This document shows, in pieces, positions 29,509-30,051 of a stretch of 30,051 nt of DNA. The stretch is from the NCBI GenBank assembly GCA_046597375.1, contig JBKJKM010000052.1:1-30051 (forward strand). The letters run 5' to 3'. Made by a program: the position numbers and the translations under genes. This DNA is from DATLED01 sp046597375 (GTDB lineage Bacteria; Actinomycetota; Acidimicrobiia; Acidimicrobiales; CADCTF01). Numbering within the stretch: position 1 is the stretch's first letter; every line of letters starts with the position of its first letter. The notes below the pieces were generated by a model, which saw only the letters and a list, made by a program, of their open reading frames with translations, did no database searches and had not been told where the DNA came from.

Positions 29509-30051
29509 CTAGGAGATCCCTTCGAGGATCAGCGCGAGGCCATCTTCCTCGTTGGAGTCGGTGTGCTCGGCTATTGCCGCCAGCCCCGACGGCCGGCTGT
29601 TTCGCATGGCGACACCCCGTCCGGCCCACCACAGCCGCCGGAAACCGTCAGAGAGACTCCCTCCTCGTCATGGCGGAGCGCCGCCATCAACTCATCAGCG
29701 CCGAGCGTGGCGTGGCGGACGACCAGCTTCGTGACTTCGTGCTCGGCACCGAGCCGATCGCGTATCTCGATGGCGTCGAGATAGCGACGCACGAGGCCCG
29801 TGTCCGATTGGGCGAGTTCGTGGTACGCCGGTGTCCGGAATGCGCCGATGGCGGTCTCCCAACCGAAGCAGCAACCACCGATTTGCTCGCACGCGGCCAG
29901 GAACCGCCGGAGGGCGATGCCGTCGGTTGTTGCGGCACCGTGCACCTTTCCTCGCGCCAGGTCATAGACCACGGCGCCGTTCGAGCAGACGGCAAGGCCG
30001 GTCACACCGGCCTGCTCACCGATCGCGATGACGGAGCGCCAGTTGCGCGCC
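29509..30051 (-). pseudogene. HAD-family (Cof-type) hydrolase, broken and open at the window edge
   Basis: One frame from 30050 down to about 29630 gives the cap region of a HAD-IIB phosphatase (GVTGLAVCSNGAVVYDL, then FGWETAIGAFRTPAY) and ends in a junk tail with TAG at 29571. A second frame from about 29637 to TAG 29509 gives the normal C-terminus (WWAGRGVAMRNSRPSGLAAI, HTDSNEEDGLALILEGIS). Between the two, roughly 35-45 residues that carry the catalytic Lys and the GD..ND motif are missing and the frame is shifted. This is a deletion with frameshift, not a single-base error. The 5' end lies beyond the window. Confidence 0.75.

Noticed and set aside
1..30051. CRISPR array, tRNA/rRNA, insertion sequences, prophage
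   Set aside because: No regularly spaced repeats, cloverleaf genes, transposase or phage-type proteins were found; the repeats seen are single dispersed elements.

Overview
This window is chromosomal DNA from a high-GC actinobacterium. GC-rich third codon positions, frequent GTG/TTG starts, ATGA/GTGA gene overlaps, many FadD/FadE-type lipid enzymes, a LigC-type DNA ligase and VanW, AarF and NarL-type signalling proteins all point to Actinomycetota. An Acidimicrobiia-like member is my guess from overall gene style; it cannot be proven here. The DNA is almost fully coding, and I see no rRNA, tRNA, CRISPR array, insertion sequence or prophage gene.

Layout. 1-1945: 3' end of an EttA-type ABC-F ATPase, a small membrane protein, a tiny zinc-ribbon-like protein and an alpha/beta hydrolase. 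1958-5156: nitronate monooxygenase-like enzyme (minus), VanW-family envelope protein, small cyclic-nucleotide-binding protein. 5224-7352: TIGR01777-type epimerase overlapping a geranylgeranyl-reductase-like flavoenzyme. 7486-10213 (minus): acyl-CoA dehydrogenase plus acyl-CoA ligase operon, divergent from a serine beta-lactamase-fold hydrolase (10266-11420). 11487-15763: MFE2-like SDR, divergent AAA ATPase, DUF6886-like protein and FadD19-like ligase. 15764-19453: stand-alone phosphohistidine-swivel protein, DoxX-like protein and AarF/ABC1 kinase.

19475-24558 is the most interesting part, a signalling island. It holds a NarL-type response regulator, a receiver-only protein, a soluble degenerate histidine kinase, a receiver-(LuxR-like)-class III cyclase, a divergent protein with a novel N-terminus and a C-terminal cyclic-nucleotide domain, and a metallo-beta-lactamase-fold hydrolase that could be a phosphodiesterase. 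Production, sensing and possibly breakdown of a cyclic nucleotide would then be encoded together under phosphorelay control.

24634-30051: pyruvate kinase and ATP-dependent DNA ligase in one overlapping operon (minus), an aminoglycoside-phosphotransferase-like protein with an altered catalytic loop, a yybP-ykoY-type manganese riboswitch in front of a TerC/Alx exporter gene, a 53-residue membrane protein overlapping that gene, and a broken HAD hydrolase at the right edge.

Two window-wide patterns stand out. First, many lone or operon-leading genes carry a hexamer of the form nAnnnT (mostly TAnnnT) exactly 6-7 nt before the start codon, the signature of leaderless transcription. Second, two families of short dispersed repeats sit at gene ends: a hairpin-plus-arm element of about 62 bp at 7.4 and 17.9 kb, and a GCAGAGCGAG-core element at 0.8, 5.2 and 24.6 kb.
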